From the NCBI GenBank assembly GCA_001970855.1, contig LSSN01005911.1, positions 1-12,582 of the forward strand: 12,582 bases of DNA, in the 5' to 3' direction. The notes below the pieces were generated by a model, which was not told the origin of the DNA, ran no database searches, and saw only the letters and a program-made list of their open reading frames with translations. This document shows, piece after piece, positions 1 to 9,375 of the stretch. Within the stretch, counting starts at the first letter, position 1. The number at the start of each line of letters is the position of its first letter. The position numbers and the translations under genes are program-made. This stretch comes from Smittium culicis. Its lineage: Eukaryota > Kickxellomycota > Harpellomycetes > Harpellales > Legeriomycetaceae.

Positions 1-1642
1 TTAAAAAAAATCTCGTATATATTTCTCCCGGAGTTTTGTTTGGATAAGAATTTTGTGGGCCAAAAATATTTAATAAATATGCGCACTTTAATGCTAAATC
101 TTTAAATTCCGGTAATTCAAAAGCTGAAATTACTGAAACTTTTCTGTTATCGTTCAAATATTTTATTAACCGATTATAAATGTATTTTATTTCTTCGATT
201 TCAATCTCATACGTAATTCTCGAAATAATTGAAAAAATCTTTAACAAATCTATGTTTCTCTTTGATAATACTGGGTTTATGAAATCAATTAAATCACCTC
301 CTGATGATTGGAAACACAAGGATGAAATATTAACAGAACTTCCTGTAGTTTGACTAGTCATACTATCCATATAAAAAACCCCGCTATCATGATGAGAGCT
401 ACAACCATCTAAACTTTCAGAACTTGTTCTTTTGAAATACCCTTGGTTTATTCTAATTTTTTCCTCATTAATATTAGATATATTATCATAAAACAAGAAA
501 ATGTATGAATTTTTGGGGGATATCTTTTTGTCTGAATTGTAACCTCTATTTTTATTTATATTTTTGTTTTTGTTTTTTTTTTCGTAATTTCTTGGTTTCA
601 ATTTTCCTTCAATAATATTTATTATCGAATATTCTTTTTTAAGCTCTATTTTTTATAACATTTAATGTGTAAATATTTGGATAGTTTAAATTTTTTCTAA
701 ATTTTGAGCTAAGCTTTAACAAACCTACCTTTATGATTCATATTTTTATTCGAGATATCAGATAATTGCATGAAATTAATAGATGCATTCGAAAAGCATA
801 CGTCTTCCATTTTGAACATGCTTTTATTCAAGTGGTTACTATCAGCATACTTTAAAATTTCAATTTTTTTATTATACAAGTTATCCATACTCGATTTACT
901 TTCCTTTTTTATTTTCAAAATTTCTGTAAAGTTTTCTATAACGCTAAATGTTTTATTTCCCGGCGTAAGTATCACCGGGGGAATAATAAATTCCACAAAT
1001 TCGCAAATATCTCTGATTATCTTGCTTGGATTTTTAAGTTTAAGAATTATGTATGTTAGCTGACACTCATCTCTATCATATCCGAGCAAGAAATTTTTTT
1101 TTGTTCTTTTGGTATATATAAAACCATTATTCAATCTGAAAGCCATACAGATTTCACCAGAAACTACAATAGGCTCTTCGCAAACTGACAATAATTTATT
1201 TAAAATAGAGCCAAAGAATTCTACCTAACAATTAAAATAGATTATATACTTATTAGATGGTACTATTCAAAATTTAAATCTATGGTAGGAAAAAATTACC
1301 GGCATTTCCACCAGGTTTCTTTTAGAAATTTTCGTTAAATTCAACCAGCGATTATGGTATATATCATTCCCATTATTGCACAATAAAATAGTTGAATAGC
1401 TTCCGTTTAAAATTTCTTTAACCTCATTATTTTCTTGATCAGCTCTCCAAGTCCACTCTCTTATCCCTTTAGGTCCGAAAATATTATTTTTATTATCGCC
1501 GTTAAAAGTTAAGATGCTCTCAAGTTCTTTGCTATAAACCTCAGAAAAAAGTCTAATTTTAACGATAGATAATTCGTATAAATAACTTTCAGAAACAAAC
1601 TCTTTAAATACCGAGAAAAATTCTTGACTTGCGTCTCTATTG
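1..1642 (-). CDS. Spliced gene for an unrecognised protein, 3' end cut by window edge
   Basis: Three open blocks on the minus strand join in one reading frame: 1642-1300, 1224-729 and 645-1. They are linked by GT-AG introns of 75 nt (phase 0) and 83 nt (phase 1, rebuilding a GAG codon). Together they encode about 494 residues with no stop, and the frame is still open at position 1, so the C-terminus lies outside. At this base composition, open blocks of 114, 165 and 214 codons in line are very unlikely by chance. The first block holds the segment ending NLTKISKRNLVEMP. The second begins VEFFGSILNKLLSVCEEP and looks like a mixed alpha/beta globular domain. The third starts with a Lys/Asn-rich tract, passes through a Ser-rich linker, and ends in a helical-looking region ending PGEIYTRFFL. 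I see no signal peptide, membrane segment or known catalytic motif in these blocks, and I do not recognise the family. An isolated TTG at 1191 is not a credible start, because the block continues upstream of it to the acceptor at 1225. The initiator must lie upstream of 1642. A recently inactivated gene remains possible because of in-frame stops just upstream. Confidence 0.72.
524..589 (-). repeat. Lys/Asn-rich low-complexity tract inside the gene
   Basis: Codons of the third exon run as a near-alternating Lys and Asn series (core KKNKNKNINKNRG), from an A-rich purine/AT stretch. It is followed by a Ser-rich, probably disordered segment (about 433-297, containing KRTSSES and SQTTGSSVNISS). 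Such tracts are typical of disordered linkers in proteins of AT-rich genomes. Here they separate the second exon's domain from the C-terminal helical region. Confidence 0.6.
646..728 (-). other. Intron (83 nt, GT-AG, phase 1)
   Basis: The upstream exon reads AAT CAT AAA G on the minus strand. The intron opens with the good donor GTAGGT at 728 and closes with AAAAAATAG at 646. The split codon G|AG is rebuilt as Glu and the frame continues ELKKEYSII. Without splicing the frame ends at a TAG at 711-709. The acceptor lacks a strong pyrimidine tract, so the exact 3' boundary is a little less certain than the donor. Confidence 0.62.
1225..1299 (-). other. Intron (75 nt, GT-AG, phase 0)
   Basis: On the minus strand the upstream exon ends ATGCCG and the intron opens GTAATT at 1299. 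It closes with TTGTTAG at 1225. Reading through would hit a TGA after ten intron codons, whereas splicing keeps the frame exactly (...VEMP followed by VEFFG...). A pyrimidine-rich stretch and a CTAAT-like branch-point candidate lie within it. An alternative acceptor, four bases further on (TAGGTAG), would break the frame. Confidence 0.65.
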
Positions 1643-1650
1643 CTTATAAA

Positions 1651-1783
1651 TCAATTTATTTGATCAATTTTTAATATAATGTTATTTTATTTATCAGAGT
1701 TAAAAAAAAATTCATTATTAATTATATTAGATAAATATTTTGTATGATATAAACCTTTTGGTTGGATTATCGATTGATTTAGG
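1651..1783 (-). other. Stretch in frame with the gene but broken by two stops
   Basis: After a good-looking acceptor (TTTTACTCAG, ending at 1784), the minus strand reads 31 open codons, starting LNQSIIQPKGLY, in the same frame as the main block. They are followed by TAA (1689-1687), 11 codons, then TGA (1653-1651), after which the main block is open. No canonical GT donor lies between about 1753 and 1650, so a simple intron cannot remove both stops. It may be intron sequence that is open by chance, an exon of a gene now carrying nonsense changes, or contain a 29-nt micro-exon (1783-1755) with a donor at 1754 and an acceptor at 1623. I cannot decide among these from the sequence alone. Confidence 0.35.
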
Positions 1784-1826
1784 CTGAGTAAAATTTATCT
1801 AATTATTATTAATTAATTAATAATAC

Positions 1827-1915
1827 TTCATATCAATAAAGATATTAAGAATAATCCACCTTTTTGTTAAAGTATTTCCTATGCAATAATTTAGTCTGTA
1901 TTTCTTTAATCTCAT
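1827..1915 (-). CDS. Candidate first coding exon of the unrecognised gene
   Basis: An ATG at 1915-1913 on the minus strand opens a 29-codon frame starting MRLKKYRLNYCIG. It runs to a possible donor GTATTA at 1826, leaving two bases (phase 2). The acceptors just upstream of the main block (ATAAG ending at 1643, or CAATAG ending at 1637) both need phase 2, so this exon would join in frame through an intron of about 184 to 190 nt. The exon carries several Lys/Arg and then a short hydrophobic run (WIILNIFI), which could be chance in AT-rich DNA. A competing frame over the same bases (ATG at 1937, MISGLIDEIKEIQ...) ends at a donor-like AAG|GTGGAT but has phase 0 and does not match the acceptors. 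This exon is inferred only from phase matching. Confidence 0.3.
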
Positions 1916-2280
1916 CTATCAGTCCTGAAATCATGATCAATTTAACTTTATCTCTGTCTATTTACTGAAAAATATTTTTATTTATAAGTGCCTTTAAGAT
2001 CCTCTATTGACTTTTATTTATTTATTTCTTTTTTTAGGTATTATATAATTTATAAAATAAAAATCATAAATTTGGGTATATTTGGATCTCCGAAAAGCTG
2101 AAAAAGTTAACAAAGGTAGATTATATGTAAAAAAAAAAATTAAACATTTCATGAAATAATGAATCTATTTAGTAAATATATGAGCTAGTTTTTATAAAAT
2201 AAAATATTTTGTACTCTTATATTTTATCTCAGTATAAATCTAATTTAATTGATTATTTTGGATTAAAAAATAATTAAATT

Positions 2281-2302
2281 TATATATGCATACGCATATA
2301 TA
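2281..2302. repeat. Perfect inverted repeat, 9-bp arms, 4-nt loop
   Basis: TATATATGC at 2281-2289 pairs with GCATATATA at 2294-2302 around the loop ATAC. Because the arms are nearly all alternating TA, this could arise by chance or as a cruciform-prone microsatellite. No adjacent gene gives it a role. Confidence 0.5.
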
Positions 2303-2428
2303 TACCAATCTAGCTAATTGAAATTAGGATATCCATTAAATTGATATAATTCTATGGTTATCTCTCAATAGATATAATTATTTATACATACTTTCTATAT
2401 TACAAGTAACGAGAAATTAATTTATTTA

Positions 2429-2455
2429 TTATATTTATTATATTTAATATATTTA
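2429..2455. repeat. Short tandem repeat, three 9-bp units
   Basis: Units TTATATTTA, TTATATTTA and ATATATTTA follow one another directly; the third has two changes. It is simple AT-rich sequence with no visible function. Confidence 0.45.
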
Positions 2456-3460
2456 AAATCTTATATACTTTTATGCATTAAAAAATGCCTAAAGTTATTT
2501 TTATCAATTATAGTGGAAGTTCTTTGGTATTATATATGCAAATTTAAGGAAAATTTCGAATAAATAAAAATCTTTTTCTAATCACTCAGAAAAATTTTCC
2601 AATTAATGCATATGAGTTTTTTAATTAAACACAAATTATCTCGGAATATATTTAAAAATGTATATATAAATCATATTATAAGTCGTTATTGAGCCACATT
2701 TATTTTATCAACTGATATTTAGTCATGATATGCTCTAACAACTTTCATTTTTCATTAATTGCGTATAATTATTTATAAAATCTAAATTTATAATATAAGT
2801 AAAACTTTCAACAAAAAATTTTTGATATTGAATTACTTACTTTATTATGTAATTTCAGTGAAAAAAAAAAAAAAAGCAATAAAAATCCAAAAATATCGTT
2901 TTTAATTTTAAAAGGAAGTATGATAAAGCATTAGAAAAAAAATACTATGTAAAGTAAATAGCTTATGTAATTTTATGGAAATTCTAAATTCTGTGAAAAT
3001 AAGATATCTTGTTTCTAGTAAATCTGTATATATTTCTTATTTCTATTTAATCTTTTGGTATTTTGATAAAAATTGTATTTATTAATTTAGCATATTTTAA
3101 AGATATTTCTAGTTGAGAAAAACTAATAAATTTAAATAAACCTATAGAATGTTAAATTTGCCTGGATTCATAAATATTAAGAGAGAGAAAATACCTTTTT
3201 TGAGTAATCATATCCCTTATATTTTAAATTGAAAATTTATTTACTTATAAAATAAAAATCTTTTATCTTTAAGCACAAAGCCGTCATTGGAGTATTATTT
3301 TTATATCTTGAAGCTGACTTTATAATTTATTTTATCTTGTTAAAAATAATACATTCATGATATTGATGATATTTATAATTTTTCTTTTTTTTTTTGCTTA
3401 AGTTAGCTTTGAAAAATAATGGTATTAAAATTTAGATTTCATATCGTATCGTATACTATT

Positions 3461-3536
3461 AATATTATAAGCTGGGTAACTAATTATACTAGATTTCCGT
3501 ACATAGGAATATCCTTGAGTAACCAGCTAATATTTT
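3461..3536. repeat. Imperfect inverted repeat bounding a 76-bp segment
   Basis: The left end reads AATATTATAAGCTGGGTAAC (3461-3480). The right end, GTAACCAGCTAATATT (about 3519-3534 within GAGTAACCAGCTAATATT), is its approximate reverse complement, with two gaps and one change. AGCTGG/CCAGCT and AATATT form the exact cores. The outer GCTGGGT/AACCAGC resembles a 7-bp acceptor stem with one mismatch, but the 57-nt span and the absence of any T-loop motif argue against a tRNA. It may be a tiny foldback or MITE remnant. Confidence 0.4.
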
Positions 3537-6500
3537 AATTGATAAGACTTTTCTTAAAAGATATTTATACTCTTTAAAATATGTATAAAATTCAATTCAG
3601 GTCTACATCAAAAAAACCCCCATCAATGGTATAATTTTAATCGGTCAATAATTAATATTTACTCAGTAAAATAATCTAAAAATTAATTATTTAGAAACAG
3701 TTACATCTTATAATTTTAAATTAAAATAAAATTACTAAATATTTCATTTCATTATTTATTTTGTTCATTTTATTATTTAATACTCGCAGAGAAAAGTTAT
3801 TATTAATTTTTCAAAATTTAGAGGAATAATATAATAATAAATTTATTAACTGTAATTCGCTTTATAAGTATTTTTTATCAAATTTTTTCCAGGTTTAATG
3901 TATATAGTCTAGTTTAAATAAAATTTATATTATTGAAATTAATATTGCTAAAAGATATGTTAAAATATATAAAATTTAAGTTTCCTTTGATATCATTATA
4001 TATAAATACTAATTAAAATAGAATCAGTAATAAATGTAGCTTTTCATTTTACACATAATTCATCATATAACGATGCAGCGGATAATTTATTAAAATCTGA
4101 GATATTTTTTATTAAAATTTATATATAGTTTTTTTAATATACACCTAGTTATTTCTGTCATAATAACTGTGGCTAGTTAACTATACCTTAGTGTTAATGA
4201 ATATACGTAATAAAAAATGAAATTTGGACTATTTTTTAGATGAGGTTTAAATTTCAATGAGAAAAGATATTGATTAAAAATACCATATTGAATAATTTTG
4301 AACGAAATATTGCAAAACAGTTAAAGTAAGCGAAAAAAAATTGAGAAAAGATAGCATTTTAATGTTAAATTGTAAATTTATAATATATAATTGTAAGCAA
4401 TAGATTTTAGTTATCACTTTTTATAAAATTTACCAAGGAAGTATTGAACCATATTAGTTAAATTTTTTAGGTTATACAACTTTCTAATAAATATATTACT
4501 ATATAAAATTATAATAGGAATCTATAAATAATCTAATTTTGTTTAAATTAAAATATAATCTGTGAAATTATTATAAAAATCTGTATTAAATCAAACTGAA
4601 ATATATCTAAACATCAAAGTTAATCTAATTTACATTGATAAATATCGATATTTTGGTTTATTTATATGAAATAGTCAGAATTTTTTTATCATTATCCCTT
4701 GAATTTGATTTCACGCCCGAATTTCATTTATCACTTTTATATAAGCTAAATTTCCCACTCTTGGGGTGGAATTATTTTCATTTTTATATTATAGCTTTTT
4801 CAATATTTTTTATACTCCAAATAATCCAGTTTAAACTTATTGATAGCATAATTACATGTATTTTTATTAAAAATCAAATGAAATATTTAATTTTTAAAAT
4901 ATAATAGATTATTTCCTTATAAAACTTATCAAAAATCTGCTATCAAATAGCTATTATGAAAAGAAAATTTTTTTAGCAAACTCGAAAGAATATAAAATTT
5001 AAAGGAACTATAAGATTTTCATTTTTTAACTTAGAAAATGAATCATGTGGTAAAAAATAATCTGTAGCTTGTAGGTATTTTAAAATATTGTAATATCTTG
5101 TATCTTCATCTAATAAATAATAAAAGAAAATATTTTTAATTTCAAATTTTTATTACAGAAACAGTTAGAATGATTTGATCTAAAAAATTTCTTACAAAAA
5201 TATATATTATCGAAAATAGTTTTCGAGTTTGTAAATATATTTTCATAATATTGTGATTATTATATTTTTGATATAAAAAACTAATTTTGTAAGTTTTTAG
5301 CAACCAATAATTATTTTCAAGAAATTTCATATAAAAAAAAAATAAAAATGTAATTTTTTTGCACTCTAGAAATTAAAAAATCAAAATTTTTTGTTTTATC
5401 GAATGTACATGTAGGTCAACTAAACTAAAAAAATCTCAATAATTATTTTATTTTCTATATCTAATGAATCAAAATATTCATATCAATTATTATATAATTT
5501 CAATGTATTTTCATTAGAGAATTAAAAAAATTAAAAAAATTTCATTCATCTTACTTTATAAAATAGTTATTTTTTAGTTTATAACTTGAAATCAATATTA
5601 TTTTCGATTAAGAATTTAATTTAGTATATAAAAAACATATTTAATAATTTTTTTATGTATTATATTGGAGTGAAAAAAAAATTTTTATCTTTGTAAAGTT
5701 AAAAAATTTAAATTTTTACTCTTTTTACTCTTTTTTATAGGAACTTATTTGATTTATTTATTCCAAAATAATACTTATTTAAGTAGATAAATATTAACTA
5801 CAAAATATCTTATAACTAATATTTGAGATTGAACTAATCATTCTCCGTGTTTAGCTCATATATCACATTTTTTCTAGATATCTCGAATACTATTCCAAAA
5901 ATTCAAGATAAGCAGTGTCATTTTATTTTTGATATTTTCTCGAGCTTTGGTTGATTTATAATGAATCTAATATTCTTTTTATTAGGAAAAAAAAATTCAA
6001 TTTTCTACGTAAAATATATATCATCCGCTTTATATTTCTTGTTCATTTTTTTAGTTATCGAAAATTTAAAGTATTAGTCGATCTATGTATACACACCCTT
6101 TAATTTTATATTGAATTTATATTTTGCTCAGTCGTATTGTTACCCTTCGAAAAAAAATTGTAGCATATAAATCACTTTAAGTAATTATATTTTCTTTCAA
6201 CTTTTGATATAAATTTTACTCGAAAATAGCTCTAACTTTGACCTTTACATATTCAAAGTGAATCTTTCACATATTCCCACAAATATTTTATGTATTCCTT
6301 ATAGTTTTATATTCTAATAGATTCAAAATTTTGATTTTAAAATCTCTTGAATATTCAGAATTCGAAATTTATAAAGATTTATACCATTGAGAATTGGTAT
6401 CAATAAACAAAAAATGTTGAAAAAACACAAATAAAAATCTTGCATGTACCTTCTGGTCTACTTTTTATATCTGTAAATTGGTAATATAGAGTTTTGGCTC

Positions 6501-7644
6501 CTGATAGCACAAAATTATTAAGAAATTAAACCTATTTTTTAAAAATTTCTAACCTTAAGTAATATTTATAATATTGAATTTAATTGAAAATATTCAATTT
6601 CTCTGGAAATTAAAATTATTTATAATATTAAAAAACCATTCTAAAAAATTTTTTTATTAGTTTGAAGGATATTTTTTTTAGCTCTAATATATAAAAAAAT
6701 TGTTTTATAAATATTATCTATTATATATTTCAAATAGAAATATCAAAAGCCAACTAATAATTCATTTATAAATTACGATTTGTATTCTCAATAAAAATAT
6801 TTCCGCACTTTTTTTGAACCAGCCTATATAATTTTTACCTAACACTATATATTTGAAATTTCTTCGGTTCCAAAGGTCTCATTTATGTTCGATCGGATTT
6901 TTATCACGATTAATTTCATATCATTTGAAGAATTAACATTATTAAAATACAAGATTAATTAATTGAGAAACAAATTAATAATATTATAATAAATAAATTT
7001 CATACCCAATCATCATAGATATCATTGGCTATTTCTTAAGCAGCTATTATATTAAGGAAGTTTTAATTTTATATGAGGAAGGTGATAAGATTCATCTTCA
7101 GGACCTGTAATCTCTTTAATAATTCGTATATTTGATAAAGTAATATTACCTTGGTAGATTATTTTGTTATTCTATCAATATCTGGGTTAAAATAGCATTA
7201 ATTATCAGTTAGGGTTCACAATGATCAGCTTTTATCATTATTTTTTTCTGATTTTATCCATTCTAAATGCTTGTGTCGCTGATTTTCACGATTAGGTAGT
7301 TTTTTCTTGACTTTTGCAGCACATTCATTCCTACTAGTATACAATCTAACATTACTCTTAAATATTATAAGTCTACCCCTGCATATTTTATATAACCTGA
7401 ATCGTTTACATTATTTTACATTTGTTTTACACCTGCGTAAAAAACATAAATAGACTCAGCTTTCGCTATATTTTAGCCTCTTAATCTAAAAAAATTTTCT
7501 TTTTCCTATTCTTATATTTTAATATAAAATTGGCCTTAATTTAAATAAATCACATATTATCTTTCCCGCCAAAGTAGCAATAGTATTAATAACTTTTAAT
7601 TTTTAGTATATATATTCTATTTTGATCATTTACCTTCATTTTTG

Positions 7645-7661
7645 ACACAGAAATGCTGTGT
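7645..7661. repeat. Small perfect hairpin (ACACAG/CTGTGT)
   Basis: ACACAG at 7645-7650 pairs with CTGTGT at 7656-7661 around the loop AAATG. The six-base arms are less AT-rich than the surroundings. No gene or terminator context was seen. Confidence 0.4.
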
Positions 7662-7817
7662 GTGGTATGGACAGTAGTTTTTGCTCATATTTTATTTAGG
7701 CTAATTTTTTTCGCTTAACTAATTAGCCATTAAGAGCTTATTTCGTATCCGAAAAAAAAATCTAAAAAGTATTTTTTGTCAATATAATCTTTATAGATCC
7801 TTATTTATAAATCTGGT

Positions 7818-7871
7818 TATTATGTAGGTCTTTAATAGTATTTTTTTTTCTTTTGGATCTATTATGTAGGT
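7818..7871. repeat. 12-base direct repeat, 42 bases apart
   Basis: TATTATGTAGGT occurs at 7818-7829 and again, identical, at 7860-7871. The pair sits around a 9-base T run and lies next to a short inverted repeat (TAGATCC at 7794-7800 with GGATCTA at 7855-7861). It could be a local duplication or an excision trace, or chance. Confidence 0.4.
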
Positions 7872-8127
7872 GCTAACTAGATAAAATTTTGCTTTGTACC
7901 TATATTATTTGAACAAAAAAGTTCTAAAGTTTATTTTTATCTTTAGATATTAATTTTCCGTTTTCATGATACATTAATTTCGCTTCTTGTCCTCTATTAA
8001 AGTAGCTAATGCTATTATTAAGACTGGAATTAAAGTTGATTTTTTTATTTTATATGAAGTACGAATAGGTAAAGTAAAATAATAATGACTGATATGAAAA
8101 CTAAAAAGTGTTTAAAAAAAATATTAA

Positions 8128-8321
8128 ACGACTAGCTTTTCCATGGGATGGTAAAGTAGTCGTCTAACGTCTTTATGAAATATAAAAGTTATCTATAATG
8201 TAATTGTAAAACTTTTGCGCTTAATAAGCTGGTTTTACTGTGACCAATGTTGAACACAGTTGTCACTGTAAAGCCTAAGATCGCTATGGGCAATGAGGCT
8301 GTAAGAACGAATTCTTACAGC
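8128..8321. repeat. Cluster of four consecutive stem-loops
   Basis: Four inverted repeats follow one another in an island clearly less AT-rich than its flanks. The first (8128-8163) has ACGACTA...TAGTCGT arms continued by CTTT/AAAG and CCAT/ATGG, with one bulge, one mismatch and a GGG loop. The second (8184-8216) has 7-bp AAAAGTT/AACTTTT arms and a 19-nt loop. The third (8231-8244 with 8262-8275) has a 14-position stem with one T-T mismatch and one G-T pair. The fourth (8298-8307 with 8312-8321) has perfect 10-bp arms (GCTGTAAGAA) closing a CGAA loop. No open frame, tRNA box or known RNA family was recognised. A structured non-coding RNA, a foldback element or a chance grouping are all possible, and the strand cannot be told. 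Confidence 0.5.
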
Positions 8322-8773
8322 TATACTTATAAAAATTGTTAAATTAGAGTGTTTTGAAAGGTTGTTTATTATTTTATTTTTAGCGAAAATAAAGTACTAA
8401 AAAGAAAAAAAAATCCAATTTTTGGGTGAACTTTACCTGACATTCAGTTCTTATAGTATTTATAGGGATCCCCTCTCAGTTACTGGTAACATTATAAGAT
8501 TATATTTGTGATTTTATATTAGATTCATTTGTTTTGTATAAGATTATTAAATTATAGGAGAGAATTTTAGTATTAACTAAATGTATTATTTTTTTTGTAG
8601 ATAGGTGTTTAACCACACGTATTATAAATACACAATGTGTGTTTCGAGATATATTGCTTTCTAAAAAGACTTAAGTGTAACCTCACAATAATATTAATAA
8701 TAATAAAATCAATATAAAATTAACACCATTTTATCCTATCATTTCCAATGGCTCATAGAAACGTATTTATTAT

Positions 8774-8793
8774 ATTTCTTTGTTGAAAGAAAT
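8774..8793. repeat. Perfect hairpin, 8-bp stem, GTTG loop
   Basis: ATTTCTTT at 8774-8781 pairs exactly with AAAGAAAT at 8786-8793 around GTTG. It stands 27 bases before another perfect hairpin. No transcription unit is known here, so a terminator role is not supported. Confidence 0.45.
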
Positions 8794-8820
8794 CCAAAGA
8801 ATTCATTTTATCAAAGAATC

Positions 8821-8850
8821 ACAAAGGAATATTTATTAATTTTCCTTTGT
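8821..8850. repeat. Perfect inverted repeat, 9-bp arms, 12-nt loop
   Basis: ACAAAGGAA at 8821-8829 pairs exactly with TTCCTTTGT at 8842-8850, enclosing an AT-only loop. The motif CAAAGAA also recurs just upstream (8795-8819), giving a purine-rich local neighbourhood. Confidence 0.45.
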
Positions 8851-9375
8851 CTAATAAACTGATTTTCCACCATTTTTTTTGTAACTCTAATTTCTCACTT
8901 GAATTCCAAGTTTTATGTTACAATAAAAGAGTGCTAATATCTCAAGTTAGAAAGTTGTATATATTTTTTCAATACAATTTTATAATCTGAATTGATTTTA
9001 TTCACTCATTTATCACTTGTTTCGGGTTTGAATTTTATATTTTATTGTTAACCAATATTTGGATAATGCAGTTGTCATTTAATAAATATATTTTTTAAAA
9101 CCATTTAATCAGTACTTTATCTACCCAATTAAAGAGTGGTGGATTATCTTACGTATTTATTAGACTTTATATATATTTTAGTTTAGTTTTACCAGGTGAT
9201 TTTCCTCTCGCACAATACTCTTTCGATAAATACTATGACAATTTTTTTTAATTAAATATCGGGATTTTATTGCTACAATAACATAAAAAAGAAAATATGC
9301 GGTAAAGTAAATTAAAAAAATAATAAAATTTGTATGAGGCGTAAAAAAACTAATATTCAAATACTAATAAATTCC

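Larger units (their letters stand above)
1916..8120. other. Gene-free, extremely AT-rich tract
   Basis: Typical 60-base lines here hold only about 8 to 15 G or C. All six frames are closed at about the rate expected of random AT-rich DNA. The longest open stretch (plus, 4635-4904, TTG start, 89 codons, rich in F/I/L/K) is no longer than one expects by chance in a window this size. No tRNA, rRNA or long tandem array was seen. It contains scattered poly-A/T runs (for example 2862-2875), short inverted repeats listed separately, and a 16-base repeat shared by 2050-2065 and 3245-3260. A decayed intergenic region, an AT-rich isochore or pericentromeric DNA would all look like this. Confidence 0.6.
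8322..9375. other. AT-rich stretch without a gene
   Basis: No supportable coding frame. The longest minus-strand frame (9360-9178, 60 codons) is at chance level for this composition. The stretch includes a palindrome GGGATCCC (8464-8471 area), a GTTAC/GTAAC foldback at 8479-8490, and the two stem-loops listed separately. Poly-A and poly-T runs are common. Confidence 0.55.

Noticed and set aside
770..1063. 97-codon plus-strand open frame
   Set aside because: It lies wholly antisense to the second exon of the minus-strand gene, which has better splice and length support. It is a shadow.
1651..1860. Reassigned stop codons (for example TAA as Gln and TGA as Trp) to explain in-frame stops upstream of the gene
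   Set aside because: The three main blocks contain no in-frame TAA, TAG or TGA in nearly 500 codons, which would be very unlikely in so AT-rich a genome if stops were reassigned. An intron or a nonsense change is simpler.
2050..3260. 16-base repeat TTATAAAATAAAAATC at 2050-2065 and 3245-3260 as evidence of a dispersed element
   Set aside because: It is nearly pure A/T and the flanks do not match, so chance recurrence in AT-rich DNA is enough.
3471..3527. Possible tRNA from a GCTGGGT/AACCAGC stem
   Set aside because: The span is only 57 nt, there is no T-loop or D-loop consensus, and one stem pair is mismatched.
4635..4904. 89-codon plus-strand open frame with hydrophobic, membrane-like residues
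   Set aside because: It starts at TTG, not ATG, has no splice or homology support, and its length is about what chance gives in 12.5 kb of this composition. Phe/Ile/Leu richness follows directly from AT content.
5142..5330. 62-codon minus-strand open frame
   Set aside because: Chance-length, K/I/N/F-dominated frame with no motif or context.
9178..9360. 60-codon minus-strand frame with an apparent membrane helix
   Set aside because: Chance length; the hydrophobic run is expected from T-rich codons.
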